Below, in pieces: positions 12,342 to 24,959 of a stretch of 64,000 nucleotides of DNA. The notes beneath the pieces are model-generated. The model worked only from the letters and a program-made list of their open reading frames with translations. It searched no databases and was not told the origin of the DNA. Numbering within the stretch: the stretch's first letter is position 1; every line of letters starts with the position of its first letter. A program made the translations under genes and the position numbers. Source of the DNA: Phallusia mammillata (Eukaryota > Chordata > Ascidiacea > Phlebobranchia > Ascidiidae); contig QLIY01000014.1 in assembly GCA_003260075.1 (NCBI GenBank), positions 198,545 through 262,544 on the forward strand, written 5' to 3'.

Positions 12342-15300
12342 GTGCTTAGCTTAACAGCTAAGGTTCGTTATTTTCATCACACACAGCAAGATATGCAGAG
12401 ATTGCTTGGGAATTATAACAACACTTCATCTCTGTCACAAAAGTTTTATCGCCTGGCGTTCAAATCATGCTCCTCAAACATTTGTTCTTGCAAAGGTGGG
12501 AAACTTATAAGTATATTATCTAAACCTAGGCTTGTTAATAAACTTCCAAAACAGGGAACAGAAACCTACTCCAAACCCAAAACCAACAAGATTTTATTGA
12601 GTCCTATTATTTTTCTACTTGCAGATATGTTTATTGTTTATGGTGTTTTAGGACTTGCAAATTTAAGGTGCATATTTAAATTAGATTTGCCTCTGCTAGC
12701 AATACAATAATCCTAGCTGTAGTAGTAACAGTTAAACATGAAAATACAAAATACTTTTATAAATAAACCTTACTGCCAAGGTACTGGTGTATATAGAATA
12801 CATCGTTCAGACGTTTCGACAATCTCTGTTGTCATCATCAGCCAAAGCTGGCTTTTCCCTTTTTCCCTTAGTGCTTTATATACCCTGTTCTACAGCTTGA
12901 TTGACAACCTGCACTGATGATGACAACAGAGATTGTCGAAACGTCTGCATGATGTATTCTATATACACCAGTTCTTTGGCAGTAATGTTTATGATTAAAT
13001 TACGTTTCAAGTCCATGTATAGTGTTCCTTAGAACAATTTCAGTGTGAAACTTGTAGTTTCTCATACAAGAAAATTATTAATTGGATCGGACAAAAACCC
13101 TTAAACAAAAAGTTAGCTTTATAAAATATTGTTTGTTGTTTCTTTAGGTGCAGAAAACATTTTAGTTCCAGCAGATGATATTTTCACAAGACTGATTCCG
13201 TGCCCAAAATCTGTTGATTGTCAAACATTTGGTCAGTGGAAACAACACGTTGCGCTGAGTAAATTTAACAGGTCCAATTTGTAATGTATGTTTTGTTTCC
13301 TACATGAAACGCTATTCGAATGATTATGTTCCCCGAAGTTTAAAGTTTGCTGCTCAACAACAAAGTGATTTATTTGGCCGCAAATGAAATTAAATAAAGG
13401 TTCTACATCTGCCTGCATTTTGTCGTCATAAAAATAAATTGCACTGCCATATATAAATAAGTTTCAACGTTTTTGTCTCTGTAGACAATTGGAGCGATTT
13501 AAAACCAACCCCCCACAACTGAAACTGTGTCTGCTACCAGTTGGGCCATTTCCTGATTTCATCAAAAACTTCCAAATTCCTGGAAGATGCAAAAGTCTGT
13601 GGGCATTACTCGCTGAGTCTTTAAGGTAAACTTCACTTTTAGCCGGTTTCATTTTTTTAGCCGGCAACATTTAAATGTGTTATGATCAAAATGATTCCAC
13701 CATTGAGCTGCCTGTTTTATATATTTGTTTTTATTGCAAATGATTGTTGTATCTCTTTTATGTTTTGTTCTGTTTGATTTACTGGGCTATTTTGTTGCAA
13801 GCTCTGTTTTCCTTTTTTTTTGAAAGATTATTTCCGTAAGTTGATTACAATCCTTGACATAATCTATAATCAGTGATGGGACGATACCAAGTTTTGAAGC
13901 GAGTACTGATACCGAGTACGAGTACCACATGTATATACCTTCGATACCAAGTACCGAGTACGATTACTGAGTACTNACCTTCGATACCGAGTATGATTAC
14001 CAAGTACTTAAATATAGTGTTGTAGTTAGTTGTATATCACTGGCTAATTTATCTGTCATAGCCGGGGTGCAGGTGCACACACTCACATGCCGAAAAATGT
14101 AATCTCCACATGATAGCGAAAAAATTATACGTAACCTGGCGGAACTTTTTTCCCGATTTTGTGCTGTCCGAAGCAAATGTTGGTAAAAAGTTGCCCGTAT
14201 TCTTATGGTGTAAACCGGCCTTCGGTACTCGCACGCCCCCCCCCCCTGAGGCAAAATATTTCGATACCGAGTACGAGTATCGATACCACTAAACTCGCTC
14301 GATACCATTGATACCAATTACCGAAGGCCGGGTACCCGTCCCATCACTATCTATAATTTATTTTGTCTTAAAAGAATATTGTGTTTTCTAATACAACTGT
14401 CTTTGTCAAAACCTATGTGTTGCATTCTGCCAGAAAACTAGCAAACAATTTTTTTTAATTCTTTTATCAGGATCTTTTTTACTGGAAGCACTGTTGAGGT
14501 TTTGCCTGAGCGAGACATAAGCCAGATGAAAGTACAAGGCAGGATACATGACTTCACCAAGAAACACCAATATCTTGTAACTGACTTCTTCCCAATATTA
14601 AAGTAAGGGCTACGACAAATCACCTTTAAATGTGAGTCTTACATTTTGTAGAAATGTCTTTTTGTAAAATGAAATTGTTAGTAAGCTTGTGTTGCTCAAA
14701 ATCATGACAAAATGTGTTTTTAGGTCTGAGGTGCCAAAAGATTCTTTTTGCATCGTTGCTGTAACATGGGATGACCTTTATCCTTGCAAGGATCTTAACT
14801 TTGTTCTTGGCCAAGTATGTCTTCCCAACTTCACTTGTTTCATAACATTAGGGCAGTGGTTCTCAACCTGGGATGTTTAGAGTTACAAGGGGCCAGTAAA
14901 TGCACAAATTTCAATATTGTAAAGTATGTGAGTTTTTACAAGCTTGCTCATTTCATACAGGGGGGTGGGCAACTAAGTAAAGCAGTGTTTTAACTCCATA
15001 CTCTATTTATTGCTATGATAAGGAAAAAACTAAGGTTGGGAAACACTGACTTAAAAAAGTGAATTCGATTTCAGCTAAATTTGATTATTTATTACTCTCA
15101 CCAAGTTATGTGAGCAGATTTAAAATTAGCATCTCGTTATAGGCAAGTTTCCATCACTATTGCTGTGTTGCTTCATTCGGGAGATTCGATCCCACTTACT
15201 TAAAAGGATTTAAAGGAAACACTGAAGGCATAACAGCTGATGATATGAAGGACATCACATCAATAAACGCTCCAGCGCTGTGGAAACTAGTCAAGGTGCG

Positions 15301-16830
15301 ACAAAGTTATCACAATAGACATTATTATCTGTGAAAAGCCCACGACTTGGATAGGCTCATGTTGTGGGTTTAAATCCCATGCCCCACCATATGGGAATGC
15401 TTGGTGACGGGCTGATTGGATAGGCCTGGTTTACCATGATTTATATATGAGTGTGTTGTGATTAGAGATGTACCGAATATTCGGTTTGCCGAATTTATTC
15501 GGCCGAATCGATCATTTTTGCAAGAATAATTTGTTGCGATTCGGCCGAAACCGAATCTTTTACGAACACAAATTTAAAGCGTTAAACGTGTCTTTTCTGC
15601 TTATTAAGGTCCACGCAATCTTTCAAAAGCCCAAACATAACGAAAATTGCGTCAATGTTTATCTTTTTCAACACATTATCGTTTTTCCCACGGTAGTCAA
15701 AAAAATTAGTAATTCATTGGCAAGTTGCCAATCATGCTTAAGGCAATTTTAAACCCCACAGAACTGAAATAAGGACGAAACACAACTATTTTGCACTGGC
15801 TGCCTGGTAGATAAACATTTTTTTTTCACGTCAAACGCGAAGCGTACGACTTCGCGTGACGTCATAAATGATTCGGTTGATTCGGCCGAATTTATTCGGC
15901 AAAACCGCCGAATATTCGGTTTCGGCCGAATCTAAATTTAGCCGATTCGGTACATCACTAGTTGTGATCACTGGTCTGCATGAACGCTTCAGGGCTGATC
16001 TCAGTTATTAATTCATCTTAACTACTTTCAAAAAGGTTGTTTTGTTGAGTAAAAACAACCTAGAGATGCCATTTTACTAGAACATTACCATGCTAAAAAA
16101 GCTGTGCAACATTGATAGTGGGCACAAAAAATACCAATTATGCTTAGATTGTGTAAACTTCAAATGCTTTGAATCTCCATCTAAACATGTATTGTCTGTT
16201 CAGATATATTTTTTCATGTTTGCAGGTACTTATCCACGAAACCTGCCATGTTTTTGGTTTAAACCACTGTGCCATGTTTGCGTGTCTTATGAATGCCAGT
16301 TGCTCTTCTGAAGAAGCTCTTAATCAACCCCTTCTACTGTGCCCTCTGTGCATGCGCAAGATACACCATGCATGTTCGATGTGGCCAACTACCAAAAATC
16401 TTTTTGAGGTACACATGAATAAGTTTAATTACATAATCCATGTTATTGCATAGAGAAAATGTCTTTTGTTCTGGTAATTGTATATTCTGGGTATTTGAAC
16501 CAAACACTGGGCGATTTACTGGTCTGATTAACCACATTTAAGTCTTTAATTTTTACATGGTAAGCTAAAATTTGCATTCTACTTGCAAAATTTGTTGTGT
16601 GGCTCTTTATCCCAACAGTGAATACAAATTTTTAAATCTTAGCTAGATTGATATGCCAAGATTTGTTAGTGTGTAATAATCCTTTTTTTCAGATCAATTC
16701 CCATTTGGCTTCAATGTGGCAGTTCTTAAAGTTCATCTTTGAGTCTCTTCCTGGCAGCACCGAGTGCCAAATCACAAGCGACAGACTAAATTCTACATTG
16801 CACTTGATTGAATCGCTTCTAAACATTTGA
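12342..16830 (+). CDS. AMZ: Archaemetzincin zinc metalloprotease (AMZ1/AMZ2)
   Basis: Metzincin-clan zinc aminopeptidase. Eight exons join in phase: 12342-12495, 13148-13271, 13485-13625, 14471-14602, 14724-14814, 15143-15295, 16226-16408, 16693-16830, giving 371 residues from the first visible codon (human AMZ2 is about 360). The diagnostic motif is complete in exon 7: HETCHVFGLNHC, then CLM and CPLC, i.e. three zinc-binding His, the catalytic Glu and the family's structural-zinc Cys set. Preceding landmarks include DDLYPCKDLNFVLGQ and SFGRFDPTY. The true start is unsettled: the exon follows a TAG acceptor at 12339-12341, so either an upstream exon exists or translation starts at ATG 12393. 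A hAT MITE (13871-14349) sits in intron 3 and another (15463-15960) in intron 6. The 3' end faces MIX23 and shares a palindromic poly(A) signal. Confidence 0.92.
12758..12997. repeat. Foldback (inverted-repeat) element in AMZ intron 1
   Basis: Arms of about 70-80 bases at 12758-12840 and 12905-12997 are inverted copies, sharing ggtgtatatagaatacatc and gacgtttcgacaatctctg. A diverged relative with the same arms lies at about 30370-30545 in TMEM50 intron 1. It is non-coding. Confidence 0.85.
13871..14349. mobile_element. hAT-type MITE, TAGTGATGGGACGATACC family
   Basis: Starts CAGTGATGGGACGATACC and ends CGTCCCATCACTA, with a perfect 8-bp target duplication tctataat (13863-13870 and 14350-14357). 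The body is full of GATACCGAGTACGAGTA-like repeats. Compared with its relative at 20053, a C run at about 14236-14246 replaces roughly 14 bases, and an N at 13975 marks a short direct duplication. Confidence 0.93.
14854..15048. mobile_element. hAT-type MITE, degraded
   Basis: Starts CAGTGGTTCTCAACCTGGG and ends GGTTGGGAAACACTG, in AMZ intron 5. I see no target duplication, so the boundaries rest on the ends alone. Confidence 0.6.
15463..15960. mobile_element. hAT-type MITE, TAGAGATGTACCGAAT family
   Basis: Ends TAGAGATGTACCGAAT and (inverted) TAGTGATGTACCGAATCGGC; the body is rich in ATTCGGCCGAAT-like palindromes. A perfect 8-bp target duplication gttgtgat lies at 15455-15462 and 15961-15968. 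It is inserted inside a dispersed repeat whose halves lie at about 15340-15462 and 15961-16010. Short relics of the same family occur at about 47235-47290 and 47592-47650. Confidence 0.93.
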
Positions 16831-16897
16831 TGCAAATTATTTTTACCTCTGTACTTCACTGTGACCTAATTTCTATGCAAATTTTTGTGTTAGTTGA

Positions 16898-16910
16898 AAT
16901 AAAATTTATT
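16898..16910. promoter_or_regulatory. Palindromic bidirectional poly(A) signal between AMZ and MIX23
   Basis: AATAAAATTTATT reads AATAAA on both strands. It lies 68 bases past the AMZ stop (+) and 132 bases past the MIX23 stop (-), so one 13-base site could serve both convergent transcripts. Confidence 0.7.
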
Positions 16911-17041
16911 TTTGGACAATATCTTGGCACAACAAAAACAGTGTGAAAACTTTTTCGATCATATGCAAGCAAAAGTCCACATCTTAAATTCAGCTAGATT
17001 GCCGTATAAGTGGATAGGGAATAAGAAACTTGTAACGTTTG

Positions 17042-18467
17042 TCAAGACTCTGGTTGATAGTAATCACGACATCGCTCGTAAAACACCTTCTGAGCTCGCT
17101 GCTGGACTATCTCTTCAATGTTCATTTCTTGTTGAAAGAGTCGTAACTGCAGATAAAATACAAATTTATGGTCAAACAAGCTATATATAAATGTATTTTA
17201 TGATTAATGACTTGTTTAGCTACTTAAAAGGTTTAAAGTTTAAACAATAGGATAGTTACTTAACATGTCTGTTCCTTAGTACTTAATAAGTGTGTAGGTT
17301 ACAATCTATGATAACCAAATGTTAAAAACATGTTCAGAAGTCATTACTGTTTGTCGTTATGCCTCTTAGCAATAAATTTCAAACATGGCCAATGCTTATC
17401 AAACCACTTCAATGACAATGTTTAAATCTATCATGTGACTTACAGTGCCCTGCTCCTTGCTTAGCTTTTTCCGTATTTGAAAATTTTCTGGGTCTGCTTG
17501 TTTTTGACCTGCCAAGTCCTTCGTGCGGTCAGTTTGCATAGAGATACATTGTTTGATGGCAGTGACTCTTGAAAGATGTGTTGATTGCATCTGTAATGGA
17601 GGCAATTTCATGCACAACAAAAAAACTCACATAAAATAGAAAAATACTTAACGCTAAAAACTAACAAAAACAATAGTAATTCCAAAGTTACATATAACTT
17701 TTTTAACAGTTTTTTTCAGTGCTTTCTAGGGGCAATTTCATACACAACAAAAAAATTAACTCAGCCACATGAAATTTAGACAAATACATAACGCTAAAAG
17801 ACAACAAAAATAATAGTAACTGCAAAATTACATGTATCTTTTTCACAATTTTTTTAGTGGTTTCTTTAACAAATTTACAGCCAAATGCATAGTTTTAAAA
17901 ATATCACTCACAAGTTCATAAAGGTCTTTGCATTTTGCAGAAATATTTATTCCTTCTGAGAACGACTGCGTGGGAATAACAGAATTCAATTGTTGCACAA
18001 TTCGGTCATCAATTGTTCTAGAGTGCTTCAAGGCATTCTGAAACCAGAACACTATTTCAATTTTTAAATATATGTAAAGATGTCTATACAAGACTAGTTA
18101 ATATGTTAAGTTCCCCCCCCCCCCAGAATTCAATTGTTGCACAATTCGGTCATCAATTGTTCTAGAATTCTTCAAGGCATTCTGAAACCAGAACACTATT
18201 TTAAATATATGTAAAGATGTCTATACAAGACTAGTTGATATGTTAAGTTTACAAAAGCATTAATAAACGTGTCTAATTAAAATTAACAAACAACCTTGTT
18301 TTTAAACAAAAGTAAAATTGGCCATGGTTTTAAAATCGCTATTTTAAATATTTATGTTTTTAGTTTGCATTGATACCCTAGATTAAGCATGCAAGTTGAT
18401 AAATACGTACCATAAATATACTGAAATCTGCGCATAATTTCGTGTCGGTTATCATGGGCGCATCCAT
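17042..18467 (-). CDS. MIX23: MIX23 (CCDC58), mitochondrial intermembrane-space protein
   Basis: Small twin-cysteine protein of the mitochondrial intermembrane space, in a family imported through the Mia40 disulfide relay. Four in-phase exons: 18467-18411, 18037-17912, 17590-17444, 17146-17042, giving 144 residues, the human length. Landmarks are SRTIDDRIVQQLN, CKDLYEL, QIRKKLSKEQ and NIEEIV...VFYERC. Cysteines 12, 55, 76 and 136 align with the four human ones. A shadow copy of the start of exon 2 and its intron lies at 18125-18249 after a C run (about 18111-18124); it differs by small changes, lacks the rest of the gene, and is probably the other haplotype. The gene is head-to-head with importin alpha and tail-to-tail with AMZ. 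Confidence 0.93.
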
Positions 18468-19401
18468 CTTGCAACATGCTTTGCTGTGTGAACTCTGTCG
18501 CCCCAAGTGCCAAAATATCAGGTGTTTCAACTTTTGGACCAACAACAAATATTTACGGATCCCCCCCCCCTGTCGCCCCAAGTGCCAAAATATCAGGTGT
18601 TTCAACTTTTGGACCAACTTTATTTACGGAATTAACACAAAATTGCATAAAAATGTAAATGCAACCACATTTATGCTTGTTCTTTATATTTAACTTTTCA
18701 TTTTTGCAAGAATCTTGACTATTTGTAATTTGCCAACGATTTTAAAATAATGTTTGCAAACTAGAAATGTTTTGGTAGGAAGGTGTTTTGCTATGCCCCC
18801 CCCCCCATAAAAATGTAAATGCAACCACATTTATGCTTGTTCTTTATATTTAAGTTTTCATCTTTGCAAGAACCTGACTATTTGTAATTTGCCAACGATT
18901 TTAAAATAATGTTTGCAAACTGGAAATGTTTTGGTAGGAAGTTGTTTTGCTATATTAAGAATATACAGTATTATTTGTTTTGTTGGCTTTAACAGAGCAC
19001 AAATGTCTAGTAAATTAAGAAAGATAAAAAAAATTACGTCAGTATAATACGTTTAGCATCATCCACTTTAGTTAATGGTCGATCAGCGGTCGGATCTAAA
19101 TACGGCAAAAGTTGTAAAAGTTTTGGAAGAAAACAGCGCGTCAAATTTGTTGAATGTTTTTTGTTTTTTGGCAATTACGGCGAAGTCAATTTAAATCTTT
19201 CAAACAGTATGACGTCTGAATTATGTTTTTATTTTAATAAAACAATAAAGTAAGGTTGTTTACTGTTTAGTTCTAGTCTAGATCAATTTAAACTTTTTTC
19301 TAACGTCAAATCAGTTACTAAACTTTAGGAACTGCAACCCGACAGGAAAATTACTGATCTATTAAGGTTAATAAAGTATAAATTGATACAAAGTCACAAT
19401 A
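18468..19401. promoter_or_regulatory. Divergent intergenic region MIX23 / importin alpha
   Basis: Shared upstream region of two head-to-head genes. It contains two direct duplications across C runs: 18497-18560 with 18571-18631, and 18647-18795 with 18808-18956. Native length is therefore about 220 bases shorter. I could not assign specific promoter elements. Confidence 0.5.
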
Positions 19402-22400
19402 ATGGCGTCAAAAGAACGAATGAAGATTTATAAAAACAAAGCAAAAGATCAGGAGGAATTGAGGAGAAAACGCGAAGAAGAAGGGATTCAACTTCGAAAA
19501 CAGAAACGTGATGAGCAGGTGTGATTTTTTTACCCATAAAAATGTGTATTTGGTAAAATATTTTTTTGATTAATTATTAAAAAATAAAGTGCAAATGGGC
19601 TACTCTAAAATACGCAATCTATGCAGTCTACTAAAAAAACTAACTAAGATGTTGACGGTTAGGGCTATTAGGGTCAGGGTGAGGGTTTATAACAAAAAAA
19701 ACTATAATTTAATCTCAGATACCTTTTGGGCTTAATTTTCTTACAAGTGTTAAAATGCGGCACCATACGGTATTTTGTACCACTCTCAACACACATGTGA
19801 ATATTAAGCCTAAACTGGGCATCTAAAACTAAATTATAGTGTTATTTTTATTATAAACCCTCACCCAGACCCTAAAAACCCTAACCGTCAACATTTTTTA
19901 AAAGTTGCATATGTTTTATAAGTAGATTGCGTAGATTGCGTATTTTAGAGGAGCCCAGTGCAAATACCGGAGCAATGTCTAAAACTTCAAGCCTGCATCA
20001 AGTCAGCTTAGCCCATGCTAAGCTCCATTTTAAGATTGTGCCAGGAAAGACCTAGTGATGGGATGATATCAGGTTTTGAAGCGAGTGCCGAGTACGAGTA
20101 CCACATGTAAAAACCTTCGATACCGAGTACTGAAGTGTAGTGTTGTACTGTTGTATATCACTGGCTAATTTATCTGCCATGGTCGGGGTACAGGCGTGCA
20201 CACACACATGCCGAACAATGTAATCACCACATCATAGCGAAAAAATATATACGTAACCTGGCGGAACTTTTTCCCGATTTTGTGCTGTCCGAAGCAAATA
20301 TTGGCCAAAAGTTGCCCGTGTTCTTATGGTGTAAATCGGCCTTCGGTACTCACACGTTGGTATCGAAAACTGAGACAAAATATATCGATACCGAGTACGA
20401 GTATCGATACCACTGAAATCGTTCGATATTCTTCCTATCACTAGAAAGACCCTATAACATTCTCAACTGCGGCTCTCAGGGCCGCATGTGGCTCCCAACT
20501 ACTTATTTTGCGGCCTGCGCCAGACCTCAGAGAAACACCAAAGATTGCTATTTCAACTTTCAAGGTTATAATCTTCAGTGATTTTTTGAGGTCTCGATTT
20601 TTTTTTGTGGCTCCTTACACACTTAAAAAACTACCATTTGGCCCCGACAATAAAAAACTTTGAGAACCACTGCTCTATGACAACAATTCTCAACTTTTTT
20701 TTCAACCCCCTTAAAGTTATTTTTTTCCAACACTGCATCTAGAATGTCTAAATCGCTACAATAACTCATCTATATTCTTTTCAGGTGTTTAAAAGAAGGA
20801 ATGTGACATTAAATAATGAAGAAATTGCTGGTGGCGATAACATTCAGATTGAAATGATCCACTCTACTACAGGTAAATATTTGAATGAGGCAGCACAATT
20901 TACTTTCTAAAGATTGCAATAAAATGCTGACATGTGAAAGTATTCTAATCTACCACTACTTGTTTATCAGATGGTGAACTTATAGACCAAGAAATGGTTG
21001 AAGCCGTACTTCATGGTACGATTCAGCAAAAGTATTCCTACACCCAGAAGTTTAGAAGGCTTCTTTCAAAAGGTTTGCCAGTTAATATTTATCACTTTTG
21101 TTGTTGGTGACAAGTTGCATATTTGGGCAGATATACTGATTTATTCTACAAGTCTTCAAATTTTTTGTCCTGGTGAAACTATTGGTGTTTTAAGACAACA
21201 CATTAAATGCTTCTTAATTAATATTGTGCACCACCATTTGTAAACCGTCAACGCAACAATAAAAGCATAAAATATTTTAGATAGTTAGGGATATAAAAAA
21301 AAAAGTTATGAAATAGAAACCTGTTTGTAAACTGTCAACTGATTTGTGAAAGTTGTTGCAATTTAATAGTCATGACTTTGCAGAACCAAACCCTCCAATT
21401 GACGAGGTCATCAAAACTGGGCTGGTACCAGAGTTTGTAAATATGCTAAGTCATAGCGATCAGCCTAGCTTGCAGTTTGAGGCAGCTTGGGCCCTCACCA
21501 ACATAGCCTCTGGAACTAATATGCAAACTCGAGTCGTGATTGAAGCCAATGCCGTCCCCATTTTTGTGTCTTTATTAACATCACCACATGAAGAAGTCTG
21601 TGAACAGGTATGACAACATTTTTGTAGCAGAAAAAATGTAAATGTTCGACCACAGGAAAGTTCACTATCTACTAACGTTTTGTCCTGACAAGGGCATTAT
21701 ATAGCACAGGGGTTGGCAACCTTTTAGGCAACATATGCCAATTTACTTTTTTTTTTCATGTGTAAATGACCTCGCATGTGAACGTATTTCTAAATAATAA
21801 TGGTTCGTGCCAGCCGATATTAATAATAAAGAGAACGAGTGTTTTGTGCATGCAAGGCTGAATTATAAGGGAATGGCATGATAAAAACTATAAACAAGCA
21901 GTGTAACAGGGTAAATTGTGTCTTCAATATAAACTCACAAACCGGTTGGCGTGCCATGAAAAACCACCTAGCGTGCCAGGGGTTGCCGACCCCTACTATA
22001 GCAAAAGGTAACTGTCTCTGCTTCTTTTTCAGCAACAACAAGAAATGATCAACAAATGTTTAAACAAAACCCCTTACTGTTTCAGTGGTTCCCATTGTGT
22101 AGTACTAGCAGGCCATAATAATTTTGGGGCTAAAAAAGTGTGTGGAGATTTTTTTCATAGTACAAGTCTTATTTCATGTTTTTGAGCATGATTCACATAT
22201 TAATCCGCATTAACAACTGTTACCTTAACAACTTTTGAGTTTTCCCTGTGTAAAAATATTATGCCAGAGAACCAGTGAATATTACTCATATATTGCTCCC
22301 TTTGTTTGTCGTACGAACTTCAATTCTGCAACTAATTTATTTCTTTGTTTTTTCAGTCTGTATGGGCGCTGGGCAACATAGCAGGAGACAGTGCACAGTG

Positions 22401-24895
22401 CAGGGATTATGTCATCGAGTGCGGAGTCATACCTCCTTTACTTGAGTAAGAATTTGTGAAAGTTGTATGCAATTTAGGCATTGCCTTGCATATATATTAC
22501 GTTGCCTTGTATATGTTTGATGACAAAATTGTTTAATCTTTGTATTATAAGGTGTTTCATGATTGTTGCAGTTTAAATGACTCATTTTGTACATGACTGA
22601 AGTGGGTAAAGCATCAGGCATTTGCTGTATAGGTATTGAATAAACTAATTATTTTCGTGAAACTTAGCATATATACCAGGGGTGGCCAAACCTGCTTCAT
22701 GCTCAAGCTGCATATCACAAAACTAAGTTTCAAAAGAGCCGCTAGACAAAAAATCAAAAACGAATTTATTCACTCACAATGAAATGTACGCTCTATAAAA
22801 TAATGATTATTGTTGTGTGGTGATGCTGTGAGTCTCCACCTGGGCTGCAAGGTGTTTGAAATTAGACTGACATGATGGGGAAGTTTTTGTGTTTAGATTC
22901 GTAATGACGTTCCAAGTCACTAGTTTTGTAATGATTGAGCGAAACTGGACAAATAGGACACACAGGTTTACCTCCATTATCAATGAATCCTTCCTCCTCC
23001 ACCCATTCTGTTTTAAAAGTTATCTTTCTTTTTTTGCAGCTTCTCAACAACGTTTTTTTGGGTAAACTTTGCAGTCATTGCATGTGCCACATTAAAGAGC
23101 CGCATTTTGGCCACCTCTGATATGTACTATTGGTGCCCAAAAAATAAATTATAAATTTGGCTTATAGAATATTTGTTTGTTTAATGAGACAGTAGTTTAA
23201 ATCTTTGTATTATTAAGTTTTCGATGATTTTTGTTTTTAAGAGGAGATGTTTTGTATTTGGTAGAATTGGGTAAAGCACCTAACATTAAATTTTGGATGC
23301 CTAAACATCTATTTTACCTTACTTCTGCTGTTATGTTCAATAAAAGTGACAATGACCCATAGAATGTAATTTTGCTGCCGGGGCACTAACAACTTTTTTG
23401 TGGGCTTTAGGTTGGCAAAAAATAGCTCACGGCTTTCAATGTTACGAAATGTTGTGTGGGCAATTTCAAATGTGTGCAGAGGAAAAAATCCACCTCCTAA
23501 TTTTCAAAAGGTAGGTTTGTCTTGACTGTGACCACCCATAAAGTGTTTGATATATTTGCAGTCATTTTTTTTATCTCCGCTCAAAATCAGTAAAATTGAC
23601 TTCCTGACATTTTGCTTTATGAAGTATGATGTGATTGTTTCTGAATTTGCCTGTGTTCAAAATTGGTTAAGATTAGTTATGTAGTCAATATGCTGTGCAT
23701 CTCATATGTGTTAAAATATCCTAAAATCAAAGCCAAACTTAGGTTAATCTTACCACAAATGCATTCAAAAAATGTTCTTTGAAACCACTTGCATGGTATA
23801 AGTATTCAATTGTTTATGGCGCAACATTACACAAAAGCTTTTTACCGAAAATGTGATCATGTATATTGGGTTTATGACCATTACCGCTAAGAAATTCAGC
23901 ATTCAGCTGTTATCTTTGTTTTAAACTTACTGTCACATGATTTCAAAGCATTTCATTTTTTAGGTGTCACCCTGTCTACCAGTTTTGTCCCGATTACTTT
24001 TTAATGAGGAACCTGACATTTTGGCCGACACTTGTTGGGCTCTTTCCTATCTTTCCGACGGACCAAATGAAAAAATACAGATGGTTATAGACAGGTGCGT
24101 TAGTTATTTTCTAAAACTAAAATGATAGGACTTTGACAAAGTGTATGTGTTCTGTTGTTGTACATTTCATAACAAGTAAAATAAGTATTTTTAAAAATTT
24201 GTTTCCAAGTCAAAATATTATATCAAAAAAAATTAAGGAACATCTATGGTGATTTTTATGAAATTTAGCAACAGGCATTTGAGAAACAAATATCTTAAGT
24301 TCAATTATTATACTCCAACCAAGATGATTTGCTGTTTGTTGCGTCACCAGTTTAGACAATTTAAACATAAGTTTTGGGTTGATGACCTGCAAAGATTTTT
24401 TTACAAAGATTAAACTTTTGTATTTCATGTACAGTGGTGTGTGCCGAAGGTTGGTGGAACTTTTAACTCACAGTCATCATGCTGTTATTTCCAGCGCTCT
24501 ACGAGCTGTGGGAAATATCGTTACAGGGGACGATGTACAAACACAGGTGATAAGACTTTTTACTCACAAAAAAGACAAATAGACTTGACCAAAGATTGGT
24601 TATTTCAGCTTGTATCAGTAAAAGTATAGGTTTTCTACTAACCATTAAGACTTGAGAGCTAATTTTTTTGTATAGAACTAAAATATAATTGTGGTTAGTT
24701 TAGCAGTTGATTTGTGCCATGACCTTAGACCAGTGGTTCTCAACCTTTTTTCTTTCATGGCCCATTTTCATTGCTCAAAAATTCTGTGGCCCAGTAAATT
24801 TTTATGAAAGAAAAAACAAGTATAAAATAGGTTCAGAAAAAACATGCAGAACATATTTCAAACAGATTATACGTTAAAAACAACTATGCAAAAAA

Positions 24896-24959
<64 letters not shown>

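Noticed and set aside
16912-17190. Open frame of 92 residues on the + strand after AMZ
   Set aside because: It is antisense to the last MIX23 exon (17146-17042), whose minus-strand frame matches a conserved protein with correct splice phase.
19640-19890. Interstitial telomere-like CCCTAA repeats
   Set aside because: Motifs are irregular and symmetric within the inverted arms of the 19597-19956 element.
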